In this document: piece by piece, positions 18,135 to 28,071 of the stretch | Numbering within the stretch: the first letter of the stretch is position 1 | Layout of the letters: every line of letters starts with the position of its first letter | DNA from: Acholeplasmatales bacterium | Lineage (GTDB): Bacteria > Bacillota_I > Bacilli_A > Acholeplasmatales > Acholeplasmataceae | DNA length: 48,894 bases | Direction: 5' to 3' | NCBI GenBank assembly: GCA_031284745.1 | Contig: JAITXJ010000005.1 | Span: 1 to 48,894 of the forward strand | Notes under the pieces: model-generated | Database searches by the model: none | What the model was told of the DNA's origin: nothing | The model's input: only the letters and a program-made list of their open reading frames with translations | Program-made: the position numbers and the translations under genes

Positions 18135-19338
18135 TAAGGTCATTAATCGTATTAAAGAAGAAAGTAAAGATAAACAATATTCAATAAAAATCTTAATTGA
18201 AGAGGGTGTCGAAGATGATAGCGAAGAATATGATGCGATCATCGCCGCTTTAGAGCCGGAAGGTTATGAAATTATCGATGAATTTGAAGATGATTTAATT
18301 GAGTTTGATGATGACGAGGTTATCAAAATCGCTAGTGAAGAAGAAGATATTTTAGATTCCAATGTGGAAAATGTCGACTTAGAAAAGATGTTTGTCATTA
18401 AACAAGATGCACATAGCGATAATGATTTAAAGGAATTCTTAAAAGAAATTGGTAGCGTTCCGCTTTTGAAAAAGAAAGAAGAGGAAGAAGCCACCCAAGC
18501 CATTGTCGAGGGGGTTAAAGCTGAGACCATTTTAAATAAGTTTAAAAATGGAACCATTACCCTCACAACTGAAGAGATAAAAGACAACGCTCTGAAAGTA
18601 ACCAAAAAACGTAAAGCCCGAGATCGTTTAATTTTAGGGAATATGCGTCTTGTTGTTTCGATTGCCAAAGGGTTTTATCAAAACTCAAAGATGAGCTTAC
18701 AAGACTTGGTTAGTGAAGGAGTCTTCGGTTTAATTAAAACAATCGAAAAATTTGATCCTTCTCGTGGCTTAAAGTTTTCGACCTATGCCACCCCTTGGAT
18801 TCGTCAATCCATTTCGCGAGCAGTTGCGGAAAAGAGCCGTACAGTGCGAATCCCGGTGCATGTTCATGAACGAGCTATTAGAATTAATAAGGCGATGGCT
18901 AAACTCAATCAAACCTTGGGAAGAATGCCGACCCTCGGAGAAATTAGTGATTATACGGGAGTTAGTGAAGCGAAAATTGTTTATACAAAATTAATTTCTC
19001 GCGATCCAGTTAGTTTTGAATCACCAGCTGGGGATGATGATACTGGAGCCACCATTTTAGATTTAATCAGCGATACTCAAACTCTTTCACCAGAACAAGA
19101 ATATGAAAGATCGCAGATTCAAGAATTTTTAAAAGTTATTTTTACCGATAACCTCACTCCTCTGCAAGAAAAAGTTATTACCCTAAAGTTTGGTCTTTTT
19201 GGTACTAATCAACACTCCTTAGATGAGATTTCTCATTATTTGGATATGCCGAAAACTAAGATTAAAATGATTGAGCAAAAGGCCATTAAGGTTTTACGTG
19301 CCAACTCAATTAAAAAACGTTTAAGCGGAGCGATGTAG
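18115..19338 (+). CDS. rpoD: primary sigma factor RpoD/SigA
   Basis: 407 residues. An acidic N-terminal region 1.1-like part (about 1-100) is followed by region 1.2, region 2 (NMRLVVSIAKGFY, SLQDLVSEGVFGLIKTIEKFD, STYATPWIRQSISRA), region 3 and region 4 (LTPLQEKVITLKFGLF). The TATAAT-like boxes across this window fit a housekeeping SigA. The ATG is served by AAAGGAG inside the dnaG end, giving tight coupling. Confidence 0.96.
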   Translation: MEQEKFDKVINRIKEESKDKQYSIKILIEEGVEDDSEEYDAIIAALEPEGYEIIDEFEDDLIEFDDDEVIKIASEEEDILDSNVENVDLEKMFVIKQDAHSDNDLKEFLKEIGSVPLLKKKEEEEATQAIVEGVKAETILNKFKNGTITLTTEEIKDNALKVTKKRKARDRLILGNMRLVVSIAKGFYQNSKMSLQDLVSEGVFGLIKTIEKFDPSRGLKFSTYATPWIRQSISRAVAEKSRTVRIPVHVHERAIRINKAMAKLNQTLGRMPTLGEISDYTGVSEAKIVYTKLISRDPVSFESPAGDDDTGATILDLISDTQTLSPEQEYERSQIQEFLKVIFTDNLTPLQEKVITLKFGLFGTNQHSLDEISHYLDMPKTKIKMIEQKAIKVLRANSIKKRLSGAM

Positions 19339-19998
19339 GTGGCCCTTAGTAAGCGATTGAGCTTTTTAGCTAGCTTACTAAAGCCTTATGATAGTGTTTT
19401 AGATCTGGGAACTGATCACGGTTTATTGTTAAAAGAAGCTTTAAGTAAGGGCTATATCCAAAAAGGTCTCGCTTCAGATATTAAACCCTTACCCTTAAAA
19501 GCCGCTCAAAAAAATCTGGCAGGGATGAATGTTAGTTTTTATCTCAGTGATGGTTTTTCGCAGATTAAAGCGGATTTTGATTGTGTCGTGATCGCCGGTA
19601 TGGGAGCAAAATTGATTGCGCAAATTCTCAGTGGTTGTACTTTAGATATCACCTATATTTTAAATCCCATGGATGATGAAGATACCTTACGTTGGTTTTT
19701 ACAAAATAATGGCTTTAAAATTATTGATGAGTATGTGCTTTGGGATAAATTTTATTATCAGATCATCATCGTTCGACGCGGAGTGATGAAACTGACCAAA
19801 AAAGAGTTGTATCTTGGACGTTACCTGAAAAAAAGCTCAGATTATGAGAACTTTTTGTTACATAATATTCATAATTTAAAGGCAATTATCCAGCAGATTG
19901 GCCAGGGACAATCCTTAGCCGCCATTGAGAAACTAAAAATTTTAAAGATTTATCAAGATGCCTTAAATGAAGTGAAAAACCCCGCCAAAATAGACTAA
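19339..19998 (+). CDS. trmK: tRNA (adenine22-N1)-methyltransferase TrmK
   Basis: 219 residues. The SAM site VLDLGTDHGLL, then KGLASDIKPLPLKAAQKNL and VIAGMGAKLIAQIL match TrmK (YqfN), which methylates A22 in the tRNA D-loop. Starts with GTG directly after the rpoD TAG, helped by GGAG within the rpoD 3' end. The partner nif3/yqfO gene that often follows trmK is not present here. Confidence 0.92.
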   Translation: MALSKRLSFLASLLKPYDSVLDLGTDHGLLLKEALSKGYIQKGLASDIKPLPLKAAQKNLAGMNVSFYLSDGFSQIKADFDCVVIAGMGAKLIAQILSGCTLDITYILNPMDDEDTLRWFLQNNGFKIIDEYVLWDKFYYQIIIVRRGVMKLTKKELYLGRYLKKSSDYENFLLHNIHNLKAIIQQIGQGQSLAAIEKLKILKIYQDALNEVKNPAKID

Positions 19999-20102
19999 AA
20001 TTAGTCATTTTAAATTGATATTATTTTCTGATTATAATCACTTTTTAATCGAAATTTTTAGTGAGGATAAATATTTATTTTTTAGTGAGAAATAAATTAT
20101 GA

Positions 20103-20108
20103 TATAAT
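20103..20108 (+). promoter_or_regulatory. extended -10 box of the rsfS-potABCD operon
   Basis: TGATATAAT (TGn + TATAAT) is 18 nt before the ATG at 20127; a GTGAGG ribosome site lies between them. Confidence 0.6.
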
Positions 20109-20126
20109 TATCAAGTGAGGAACTAA

Positions 20127-20954
20127 ATGAAAGAATTATCGGCCTTAGAGTATTACAAAATTAATCAAAAATTATTAAATCTTAATCATAATGAAAAAGT
20201 TGTTTTAAGTATCTTAGCTAGTTATGAGGATTTAGAAGAATTAGTAGCTAAAATTAATCTTAGTGATTTTATAATTCAACCCGCGGAACAAGCTACTTAC
20301 CTTACCAATAAGTATCCTTTTATTAAAAGAATTAAAAGTAAATTAAAAGCCATCTTGGCGCTCAAACTCGATGAGGCCAACAATTACCTTCTTAAGGGCC
20401 TTAGTTTGGCGATTCGTCAAAAATATCAACTCCTGAGTTACAAAGAAGTATATATCATTAATAATAAAACTATTGCTTTAGCTAATCAATTAGGGGTGGT
20501 TAAAAAGACCAAGAAGGAATATCTGACTTACTTTAAAGAGCACATTGGAGAAATTTTTGCGATTTCCGATGGACAAAAATATTTAAAGCTATACTTAGTT
20601 GCAAACCGTGATTTAAAAATTAAAGCTGTTTCCAGTATCCAAGAAATTTATGATATTTTAGTTGGTTTAAAGATTAAAGATATTCGGGTTTATGACTTCC
20701 AACAAAAGAGTCCTTTTTATGACTACTTTGTTGTGGGAACTGTTAATGAAAAACAAGCCTCCGCTGTGATTTCTCATTTAAAACAAGCTTCCGCCTTGAT
20801 TCGCAATGTGGAAAGTTCGAACGATTGGACCTTGATTGATTTATATGATACCGTGATCCATTTGTTTTCCAAAGAAGGCCGCAGTTATTACAACTTTGAT
20901 GATAAGTGGCTCTTATTAAAAAGAATCGATAACCAATTAGGAGCTATGAATTGA
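20127..20954 (+). CDS. RsfS ribosome-silencing domain with a novel N-terminal extension
   Basis: 275 residues. From about residue 169 to 265 the protein is RsfS (YbeB/Iojap): [26 protein letters not shown], then [22 protein letters not shown]. RsfS binds uL14 on the 50S subunit and blocks joining of subunits under starvation. Normal RsfS is about 105-120 residues; here about 165 residues precede it, rich in Leu, Lys and Ile and mostly helical, with no motif I recognise. No HD motif is seen, so it is not an obvious YqeK remnant. The ATG has a good ribosome site and its own promoter. Its 3' end overlaps potA by 4 nt, tying a ribosome factor to polyamine uptake. Confidence 0.8.
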   Translation: MKELSALEYYKINQKLLNLNHNEKVVLSILASYEDLEELVAKINLSDFIIQPAEQATYLTNKYPFIKRIKSKLKAILALKLDEANNYLLKGLSLAIRQKYQLLSYKEVYIINNKTIALANQLGVVKKTKKEYLTYFKEHIGEIFAISDGQKYLKLYLVANRDLKIKAVSSIQEIYDILVGLKIKDIRVYDFQQKSPFYDYFVVGTVNEKQASAVISHLKQASALIRNVESSNDWTLIDLYDTVIHLFSKEGRSYYNFDDKWLLLKRIDNQLGAMN

Positions 20955-22387
20955 AAGAAGTGGTGCGTCCTTTAATTGAATTAAAAGACATCACGAAAGA
21001 ATTTAATGGGGTTGTGGTTTTACGAGGGATTAATTTAACGATTAACGAAAATGAATTTGTCACTTTATTAGGACCTTCCGGTTGTGGAAAAACAACCACT
21101 CTTCGAATCATTGGCGGTTTTGAATACCCTTCGAGCGGTCAGGTCTTGCTTAATGGTGAAGACTTAGTCCATATTCCCGCTCACAAAAGACCAACGAATA
21201 CCGTTTTTCAAAGATATGCGCTCTTCCCTCATCTCAATGTTTTTGAAAATATTGCCTTTGGCCTGCGACTTAAAAAAGAAGATCGTTTAAATATTAAAGA
21301 AAAGATCAATATTTTAAATACCAAGTATCAAAATATGATGGAAGATACGATGGATGAGGCGGAAAAGAAAAGACTCAAAGCCGAACTTAAACAGGAAACC
21401 CAAAGCCTTTACAATAGCGATTCTTATAAAAAGAATCTGATTAAAAACTATCAAAAAGACTTACTTAGTCTCGATGAAAATTATGCTAAAGACAAAAAGC
21501 AATTATACAACTGCTATGATCAACTTGATAAGGAAGATGAAACCTATGAGGCTCAGTTAGCGGATTTAGATTTACAATATGACCAATTAAAAGATGAATA
21601 TAATGCTAATTATGATAAGATCCTCCAAAGTATTAATAGCATTAAAGAAACCCTTTTAACTCATCGGGATAAAGAAAAAGCCCTGCAAGAAAAAGTTTTT
21701 AAATACCTTCATATGGTGGGTTTAGAAGGTTATGAAAAAAGAAGTGTTACCAAACTTAGCGGTGGTCAACAACAAAGAGTAGCGATTGCACGAGCCCTTA
21801 TTTTAGAACCCAAGGTTTTACTCTTAGATGAACCATTGGCGGCTTTGGATTTAAAACTTCGTCAAGAAATGCAATATGAATTAAAGGAGTTACAAAGAAA
21901 AGCTGGTATTACCTTCATCTTTGTCACTCACGACCAAGAAGAAGCTCTCACGATGAGCGATAAGATTGTGGTGATGAATAATGGGGAAATTCAACAAGTT
22001 GGTACACCGGAAGATATCTATAATGAACCCACCAATGTTTTTGTGGCTAATTTTATTGGCGAATCGAATATCGTGGAAGGTGTGATGAAAGAAGACTATC
22101 TAGTCAATTTTGATGGTCGTGATTATACCTGTGTGGATCGAGGTTTCGCGCGTCATGAAAAAGTTAATGTGGTACTGCGTCCCGAGGATATTGACATTGT
22201 CAAAAGTGGTAAAGGTTATATTAGTGGCTTCATCGATAATATTGTCTTTAAGGGTGTTCATTATGAAATTGAAGTGAAAACCAAGTATCGCAGTTTTATT
22301 GTGCATACAACCAAATATTTTGAAGAGTTTAGTGCAGTAGATCTCAAATTTGATCCCGATGCGATCCATGTCATGGAATTTTCATGA
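20951..22387 (+). CDS. potA: spermidine/putrescine ABC importer ATPase PotA with coiled-coil insert
   Basis: 478 residues against about 370 in most bacteria. Walker [11 protein letters not shown] is at 41-50, Q-loop [10 protein letters not shown] near 86-95, signature [10 protein letters not shown] at 269-278 and Walker [13 protein letters not shown] after it. Between the Q-loop and the signature, residues about 113-245 form a Lys/Glu/Asp/Tyr-rich coiled coil, an insert known from mollicute PotA. The C-terminal TOBE domain has [14 protein letters not shown] start, set by AGGAG 8 nt upstream. First pot gene of potABCD. Confidence 0.92.
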   Translation: MKEVVRPLIELKDITKEFNGVVVLRGINLTINENEFVTLLGPSGCGKTTTLRIIGGFEYPSSGQVLLNGEDLVHIPAHKRPTNTVFQRYALFPHLNVFENIAFGLRLKKEDRLNIKEKINILNTKYQNMMEDTMDEAEKKRLKAELKQETQSLYNSDSYKKNLIKNYQKDLLSLDENYAKDKKQLYNCYDQLDKEDETYEAQLADLDLQYDQLKDEYNANYDKILQSINSIKETLLTHRDKEKALQEKVFKYLHMVGLEGYEKRSVTKLSGGQQQRVAIARALILEPKVLLLDEPLAALDLKLRQEMQYELKELQRKAGITFIFVTHDQEEALTMSDKIVVMNNGEIQQVGTPEDIYNEPTNVFVANFIGESNIVEGVMKEDYLVNFDGRDYTCVDRGFARHEKVNVVLRPEDIDIVKSGKGYISGFIDNIVFKGVHYEIEVKTKYRSFIVHTTKYFEEFSAVDLKFDPDAIHVMEFS

Positions 22388-23217
22388 CTCAAGTTATTTA
22401 CCGTCCCAAGAAGTCCTATAACTTTTTTAATTTAGCAATTGCTATTCCTTATTTTTTAATCTTGGGTTTTTTAGTATTAGTTCCGATGGGACTCTTGGTG
22501 GTTTATAGCTTCGCTCGGATGAATTCCATTGGCTTTGGGTTTACTTTTACTTTAAATAATTACACGGAAGTTTTCCGCAATAAAGCCATCTTTCCTTCTT
22601 TAGGCCGTAGTTTACTTTTAGCCCTTGCTACCACAGTTATTACTTTGGCCATTGGTTACCCCCTCGCCTATATCATTTCTCGCCAAAAACCTAGTATTCA
22701 AAAGTTTTTAATTCTTTTGATAAATGCTCCGATGTGGGTTAATTTACTGCTTAAAATTATTGCCATCAAACAATTATTTAGTATTTTTGATCCAGAATTT
22801 AATGGTTCTAATTTTGGAGTTTTATTTGGTATGGTATATTTATATTTACCTTTTATGGTTTTACCAATTTATAATTCCTTATCTAAGTTAGATAATTCTT
22901 ACTTTGAAGGAGCCAGCGATCTGGGAGCTTCTAAATTACAAACTATTTCCAGAGTGATTGTTCCGCTTTCCATGGGTGGAGTTTTAAGTGGCATTGCGAT
23001 GGTTTTGTTACCAGCTGCTACCACGATGACGATTGGTAAACTCTTAGGAACTAACAGTTTATTAATTGGTAATGTCGTAGAAATTGCGATTAAATCCAAG
23101 ATGTATGGTGGTTATGGCTTTGGTGCCGCCATTAGTTTGATGATCGCTATTGTCATGATGTTGATGGTTTTTTTATTCCGTAAACTCGACCGAGGTAATG
23201 TTGATGAAAAAGAATAA
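22384..23217 (+). CDS. potB: spermidine/putrescine ABC importer permease PotB
   Basis: 277 residues, about six membrane helices. The EAA loop reads [26 protein letters not shown]. It pairs with PotC to form the membrane channel of the polyamine importer. The ATG overlaps the potA TGA by 4 nt, and the 3' end overlaps potC. Confidence 0.92.
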   Translation: MTQVIYRPKKSYNFFNLAIAIPYFLILGFLVLVPMGLLVVYSFARMNSIGFGFTFTLNNYTEVFRNKAIFPSLGRSLLLALATTVITLAIGYPLAYIISRQKPSIQKFLILLINAPMWVNLLLKIIAIKQLFSIFDPEFNGSNFGVLFGMVYLYLPFMVLPIYNSLSKLDNSYFEGASDLGASKLQTISRVIVPLSMGGVLSGIAMVLLPAATTMTIGKLLGTNSLLIGNVVEIAIKSKMYGGYGFGAAISLMIAIVMMLMVFLFRKLDRGNVDEKE

Positions 23218-23995
23218 GTTATCTTTGGTTTCTTCCATTTTCTTTTTAGTCCTGGCCTTTGTTTTTATTTATGCCCCTATCGTTTCCATTGTTACTTTTT
23301 CTTTTAATAATCAACGAAGTGGCACCCAATGGGGGGGCTTTACTTTTAAATGGTATCAAAACTTCTTTACCAATCAAGCTATTTTAAAAGCCCTTAGTGT
23401 GACTTTAATCATCGCTGTTAGCGCCACTTTGATTAGTGTGATCATTGGTACTCTGGCCGCTATTTCTTCGTTAAGATTTACCAAGAAAACCCGCAATGCT
23501 TTATTTATGATTAACGATCTACCCATCATTAATCCCGACATTGTCACCGCCATTTGTTTGTTTTTACTCTTTGGTGTTTTCTTAATTCCTGGAGGTTATG
23601 CAACCTTACTACTCGCCCATATTGCTTTTTGTGTCCCTTATGTTTTAATTACAGTTTATCCGAAGGTTCGTAGCCTTGATCCTAATTTAAGTGAAGCTGC
23701 TCGTGATCTTGGGGCTACACAGTTGCAAACCCTCTTTAAAGTTATCCTACCCCAAATAAAAGGCTCGATCGCTGCTGCCGCTGCTATTGCCTTCACCATG
23801 AGTTTTGATGATTTCGTGATTAGTTATTTTGCAGTTGGCGATAGTGGGATTACCAATATTTCCATTTACTTATATAAATTAAAAAGAGGACTTGATCCAA
23901 CGATCAATGCCTTAACCACCATTATTATTGTTGTCATTACCATTATTGTAGGATTGAACTACATAATTAGTAATAGAAAGAAAGGAGAAGAGTAA
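23204..23995 (+). CDS. potC: spermidine/putrescine ABC importer permease PotC
   Basis: About 263 residues, six membrane helices. The EAA loop is LSEAARDLGATQLQTLFKVILPQIKG, and the C-terminal FTMSFDDFVISYF is typical of PotC. ATG 23204 is chosen over 23198 since the GAGGT site is 7 nt from it. In Mycoplasma potC and potD are often fused; here they are separate, 2 nt apart. Confidence 0.92.
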   Translation: MKKNKLSLVSSIFFLVLAFVFIYAPIVSIVTFSFNNQRSGTQWGGFTFKWYQNFFTNQAILKALSVTLIIAVSATLISVIIGTLAAISSLRFTKKTRNALFMINDLPIINPDIVTAICLFLLFGVFLIPGGYATLLLAHIAFCVPYVLITVYPKVRSLDPNLSEAARDLGATQLQTLFKVILPQIKGSIAAAAAIAFTMSFDDFVISYFAVGDSGITNISIYLYKLKRGLDPTINALTTIIIVVITIIVGLNYIISNRKKGEE

Positions 23996-23997
23996 AA

Positions 23998-25101
23998 ATG
24001 AAAAAAGTATTATTGTTGGTCGGGTGTAGTCTTTTAGCCCTGGTGTTAGTAGGTTGTAAAAAATATGATGAAACGATTAAAGTGTTTTTACCCACCGAAT
24101 ATATTAGTGATGATCTAATTAAGGATTTTGAGGATGAATATCATATTAATGTGGAAAAGATTGAATTTGAATCGAATGAATTAGCCATTGCGCAAATTGA
24201 ATCAGGTAGTTTTGATGTGGTGATTCCTAGTGACTATGCTATTGAGGAATTAGCTTCTAAGAACTTATTAAAAAGTTTGGATTGGTCCAAGGTAGAAGGC
24301 TTTAATACTGAAGATTTTGATACGGAATTAACCACTATTCTGCATAAGTTAGCCACTGATACTTCCTTAGGAACGACTGGCTTTAATTTATTAAATTATG
24401 CTGCTCCTTATTTTTGGGGTAATGTGGGACTGATCTATGATAAGACGAAAGTGAATATTGGTACAATCGTTAATAATGGCTGGGGGATTTTAGGCCAAGC
24501 ATCTAGTACGCAAAAGATTGCCTTATATGAATCAGCTCGAGATATGTTTATGATTGCATTAAAGTGGATTTTTAGTCAAATGAATTCCAGTTCGAATGTC
24601 AATAATCCTAGTGTCCAAGAAATAGTGGCGGCCGGGGATTGGCTAAAAGCTATTTCATCCCAAGGTGCTAATGTTAAGTGGGTAACTGATGATATCTTAG
24701 ATGATATGTTAAATCCTAATGCTACGAAATATGCGATGAGCGTCGCCTATAGTGGAGATGCTATTTGGTTAATGAGTGAAAATCCAAATCTTGGTTATTA
24801 TGTGCCTAGTCAAGGAACAAATGTCTTTGTTGATGCGATGTGTATTCCGAATAATGCTAAAAATGAATCGGGAGCTTATAAGTTTATTTCTTATTTTTTA
24901 AGCCATGATGTGCAATATGCGAATAGTGAAGAATGGGGTTATACCTCTGTAAGGGGTGATGTCATCGATGAGATTATTAGTGATGGAGTTTATCCTAGTG
25001 AGAGCTACCGAATTCATGTTGGGGCAAAGGATGAGATATTTAGATATAATCCAACTTTGAAAGAAGATATTGATCGCATCTGGTTAGATGTTAGATCGTA
25101 G
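23998..25101 (+). CDS. potD: spermidine/putrescine-binding lipoprotein PotD
   Basis: 367 residues. The signal peptide ends in lipobox LVGC (Cys20), so the protein is lipid-anchored outside the cell. IKVFLPTEYISDDLIKDFE and SGSFDVVIPSDYAIEEL follow the PotD/PotF pattern, and VAYSGDAIWLM and SYFLSHDVQ fit the second lobe. It captures polyamines for PotABC. AAAGGAG lies upstream. Last gene of the operon; no strong terminator follows. Confidence 0.92.
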   Translation: MKKVLLLVGCSLLALVLVGCKKYDETIKVFLPTEYISDDLIKDFEDEYHINVEKIEFESNELAIAQIESGSFDVVIPSDYAIEELASKNLLKSLDWSKVEGFNTEDFDTELTTILHKLATDTSLGTTGFNLLNYAAPYFWGNVGLIYDKTKVNIGTIVNNGWGILGQASSTQKIALYESARDMFMIALKWIFSQMNSSSNVNNPSVQEIVAAGDWLKAISSQGANVKWVTDDILDDMLNPNATKYAMSVAYSGDAIWLMSENPNLGYYVPSQGTNVFVDAMCIPNNAKNESGAYKFISYFLSHDVQYANSEEWGYTSVRGDVIDEIISDGVYPSESYRIHVGAKDEIFRYNPTLKEDIDRIWLDVRS

Positions 25102-25139
25102 GGTTTAAATTAAAAATTAATCATATTTGAAAAACAAGA

Positions 25140-25310
25140 TTATATTTCTTGTAAAATTTGGGTAATTTTTTCATTAATTTGGTCTTCATTGGTTTTAACA
25201 GTGAGAAATTTTAAATGATTTTTCAAGATGGCTCTTTGTTTGTAGCTCAATTAAGATGTTCTCGAACAAAACCCGCATTATTAGTAAGGCGGAAGTACCA
25301 ATTAAAATAT
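25140..25310 (-). pseudogene. possible remnant of a small P-loop protein
   Basis: On the minus strand a 36-residue open stretch ends at TAA 25142-25140 (LSYKQRAILKNHLKFLTV, then KTNEDQINEKITQILQEI). A neighbouring frame upstream reads ILIGTSALLIMRVLFENIL, which looks like a damaged P-loop (IGTSxxGK...) start. The pieces are in different frames and short, so this is a guess at a decayed nucleotide-kinase-like gene at the end of the rluD operon. Confidence 0.25.
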
Positions 25311-25313
25311 TGA

Positions 25314-26204
25314 TTATTGATGATCTAGTTTATCTAAAAAATCGCTAAAATAAGTTGGTAATTCGGAATTAAAAAATAAGTACTCCTTGGTAACAGGGTG
25401 AGTAAACCCCAAGCTTTTTGCATGCAAGTATTGTCCTTCACTATTGTGCTTATCCCCATATAAACTATCCCCATAAATAACATAACCCATACTACTTAAA
25501 TGAACTCTAATTTGATGAGTACGTCCAGTTTCTAGTTTTACTTCTAATAAAGTAAAATTATCCCATCTTTGAATCACTTGAAAATGAGTGACGGCCCATT
25601 TAGCATTGTTAGCACTGCTTGTAATACAAAAACGCAGACGATTATGGGGATCTCTTTTAATAAAAGTGGAGATCGTTTGATGATCTTCTTTAACTGTTCC
25701 CCGCACTAAGGCGTAATAAATTCGATCAAACTTATGATCTTTTAAGGAAGTAGATAATTGTTCTAAGATATTTTTATTTTTTGCAACCACGACGAGGCCA
25801 CTGGTATCTTTATCGATTCGATGAACAATCCCTGGGCGTAAGTCATTATCATCTCTGGCTTCTAACTTACTTAAGATGCCGTGGACTAAGGTGGCTTCCC
25901 GATAAGAACCAGCGGGATGGACAACTAAACCTTTGGGTTTGTTGACGACAATAAGATAAGGATCTTCATAGACAATATCGAGATCCATCTTCATAGGTTC
26001 TAATTTTAAAGTGGTGATATAATCAATATCGATTTCATCCCCTTCTTTTAAAATATAACCATTTTTAACTGGTTGGTTATTGACTAAAATTTTTCCTTGC
26101 GCATTTAACATCGCAAAATAAGATCTATTTTGTGGGAGTTCTTGAGTTAAATAAACATCGAGTCTTTTAGGACTTGGGAGATTGGTTACCTTGATCTTTG
26201 GCAC
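25314..26204 (-). CDS. 23S rRNA pseudouridine synthase, RluD family
   Basis: 296 residues: an N-terminal S4 domain (PKRLDVYLTQELPQNRSY) and an RluA-type catalytic domain with PGIVHRIDKDTSGLVVVAKN (catalytic Asp) and LETGRTHQIRVHLSSMGYVIYGD. Length and the lspA-rluD order match B. subtilis YlyB. GTG start with AAGGGG upstream; the start lies inside the lspA 3' end (38-nt overlap). Target sites would be in the 23S helix 69 region if it is true RluD. Confidence 0.92.
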   Translation of the reverse strand: MPKIKVTNLPSPKRLDVYLTQELPQNRSYFAMLNAQGKILVNNQPVKNGYILKEGDEIDIDYITTLKLEPMKMDLDIVYEDPYLIVVNKPKGLVVHPAGSYREATLVHGILSKLEARDDNDLRPGIVHRIDKDTSGLVVVAKNKNILEQLSTSLKDHKFDRIYYALVRGTVKEDHQTISTFIKRDPHNRLRFCITSSANNAKWAVTHFQVIQRWDNFTLLEVKLETGRTHQIRVHLSSMGYVIYGDSLYGDKHNSEGQYLHAKSLGFTHPVTKEYLFFNSELPTYFSDFLDKLDHQ

Positions 26205-26679
26205 TTTTTTTCCCCTTTTTGTCTAAAAATAAAATATGAATGATTAAAAGTATTAACCCCGCAAATAAAAATAAATCGGCGGGATTATTGGAAAATGCTC
26301 CAATCCCATTGGGCAGAATTTTATCTAAAAAAGGATAATATAAGAAGTCAACGACATAACCATTCATCACCCGATCAATTGCATTGCCTAAAGTTCCCCC
26401 GACGATTAAAGATAAACCGACGGCATATACTTTATTTTTTGAGAAATTCATCCGATAAAATAGATAGCCAAAAACGCCGAGCGCGACAATGGTAATGCCT
26501 GCTAGGAGTAATTGATTATTTGGTAAAATTCCATAAGAGGCCCCACTATTTTCGACATAAGAAAAATGAATAACATTTTTGATAAAGACGGTTTCGCTTG
26601 GTTGATAGATGCCAGCGATGAGTTTAAATACTTGGTCGAGGATAATGGATAGAGCAATAATTAAGATACTCCACCACAT
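26167..26679 (-). CDS. lspA: lipoprotein signal peptidase II
   Basis: 170 residues from ATG 26679, with four membrane segments. The conserved boxes are SYVENSGASYGIL, GTLGNAIDRVMNGYVVDFL (catalytic Asp) and NNPADLFLFAG (second catalytic Asp). It cleaves prolipoproteins at the lipobox Cys; substrates in this window include PotD and the surface lipoproteins at 41134, 44935 and 46562. The start overlaps the upstream stop by one base (TAATG). A TTG at 26694 is in frame but lies in the GGGTGG ribosome site. Confidence 0.92.
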   Translation of the reverse strand: MWWSILIIALSIILDQVFKLIAGIYQPSETVFIKNVIHFSYVENSGASYGILPNNQLLLAGITIVALGVFGYLFYRMNFSKNKVYAVGLSLIVGGTLGNAIDRVMNGYVVDFLYYPFLDKILPNGIGAFSNNPADLFLFAGLILLIIHILFLDKKGKKSAKDQGNQSPKS

Positions 26680-27053
26680 TATAACACCACCCAAACGAGA
26701 ATCGTTAAGAAGATTAAAGCTAGCAGAAGTCCAACACTAATGGCTATCATAAAATAAAGGGCATTTTTATATTTGAGGTGAAACTCTTCATTATATCCCC
26801 GTGCCAGGCCGCCAAAGATTAAAAAATAAAACCAAGGAATACCAAAGCAGGCAACTAAAATAATCGTAATTGCTAACCAGGGAAGAAAGATAAAGAGATT
26901 AATCCCTAAAGCTACAAAGAGGATTAACACTAAAAAACTTAGGAGCAGAGCAAATAAAATGGTTCTTCGTAAGAATTTTAAACTTAAGTTTTCTTTTAGA
27001 TAATTAAGACTCTCATAATAATTTTGGGCTAATTTTTTAAACAATTTAAGCAT
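26679..27053 (-). CDS. small membrane protein of unknown function
   Basis: 124 residues. A basic amphipathic N terminus (about 1-32) is followed by two long hydrophobic spans (about 33-80), an ARGYNEEFHLKYKNA loop and a last membrane helix. I do not recognise the family. It is locked between ylbL (8-nt overlap) and lspA (1-nt overlap), so it is expressed with envelope protein-processing genes and may serve that function. Confidence 0.7.
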   Translation of the reverse strand: MLKLFKKLAQNYYESLNYLKENLSLKFLRRTILFALLLSFLVLILFVALGINLFIFLPWLAITIILVACFGIPWFYFLIFGGLARGYNEEFHLKYKNALYFMIAISVGLLLALIFLTILVWVVL

Positions 27054-28071
27054 GGTCGATTAACTCACTATTTAGGGCGGCAATCGCCTGTTCTAAACTA
27101 AGAACGGGATAAACCTTAATTTGGGGGTTTTTGCTAATGAGATCAGCTATTTCGGAAAAATTGCCTTCCGGAAGAAAGAAAATATCTACTTTTTGCGCAA
27201 TCGCTGAAGCAAACTTTTCTTTGATTCCTCCAATACGACCGACTTGGCTATGATATTCTAAAGTCCCAGTCCCACTAATCTTGAGATGATGATAATTTCG
27301 ATTTAAAAGATTGGAGTATAGATATAAACCTTGTAATAGTCCACCACTAGGACCACCGGTTGAAGAGTTAAGACCAGGGGTTAAGACTTGGGGGTTAGTA
27401 GTTATTTCAAAGAAAGGGTAAATATTTAAATAATATTGCTCGTTATTTAAATCAATGGCAATATTTTGATTGTTCACCACGATTTGAAATTGAAGGTGAT
27501 GAAAGGCATTTAAAAATTCACCTACTTCCTCGAGGGTTGTTGTATGACTAGCTTGATAAGTTAAACCTTCAACTTGAATGCTGGTGACTAAATCACCAAC
27601 TTTAAGGATTTGGGATTGGTAGAGATTTTTGGGAATATAGTGAATTTTAGCACCCACAAATTGATAAGTTAATTGTAAATTAGAGTCATGAATTTGGGCT
27701 TGGCGGAAGGCGCTGATGATCGAAGTTTGATAACTACTTTGCTTTTCGATTTGGCCCATCAAGGTGGTATCACTTGTTTTGAGATGTTGATAACTGGAAG
27801 ATTTTTTGGAAGTCTCTCCGATATTTAAACTATCAATGAGCAATTTTTGAAAAGGGGTCACATAATTTAAACTGGTGACCGAAATGGTGTAAAATGATTG
27901 ATCATTAAAATCTTCCTTACCTTCGAGATAGATATTATCCGCCACATTGTTGAGTCCATAGGGAACGATGGCCTCATAATTGGTGGGGATCACTAAAATA
28001 AATAAGAGGTAAATGTAAGGGAGGGTAAAAATAAAAAACCATAAACGATATTTTTTTAAAAATTTTTTCAT
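27046..28071 (-). CDS. PDZ/Lon-like membrane protease (YlbL/SepM family)
   Basis: 341 residues: one N-terminal membrane helix (about 10-30), a central PDZ-like domain (about 140-200, ILKVGDLVTSIQVEG) and a C-terminal Lon-type protease domain with Ser242 in GGPSGG and Lys284 in VGRIGGIKEK, the Ser/Lys dyad. Family members (SepM, YlbL) cut peptides or membrane proteins outside the cell. Overlaps comEB by 4 nt and the next gene by 8 nt. The catalytic residues are intact. Confidence 0.87.
   Translation of the reverse strand: MKKFLKKYRLWFFIFTLPYIYLLFILVIPTNYEAIVPYGLNNVADNIYLEGKEDFNDQSFYTISVTSLNYVTPFQKLLIDSLNIGETSKKSSSYQHLKTSDTTLMGQIEKQSSYQTSIISAFRQAQIHDSNLQLTYQFVGAKIHYIPKNLYQSQILKVGDLVTSIQVEGLTYQASHTTTLEEVGEFLNAFHHLQFQIVVNNQNIAIDLNNEQYYLNIYPFFEITTNPQVLTPGLNSSTGGPSGGLLQGLYLYSNLLNRNYHHLKISGTGTLEYHSQVGRIGGIKEKFASAIAQKVDIFFLPEGNFSEIADLISKNPQIKVYPVLSLEQAIAALNSELIDHA

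Noticed and set aside
18264-18668. 134-codon minus-strand open frame inside rpoD
   Set aside because: Ser-rich antisense of Asp/Glu codons in the acidic sigma region; no promoter or ribosome site, and rpoD is certain here.
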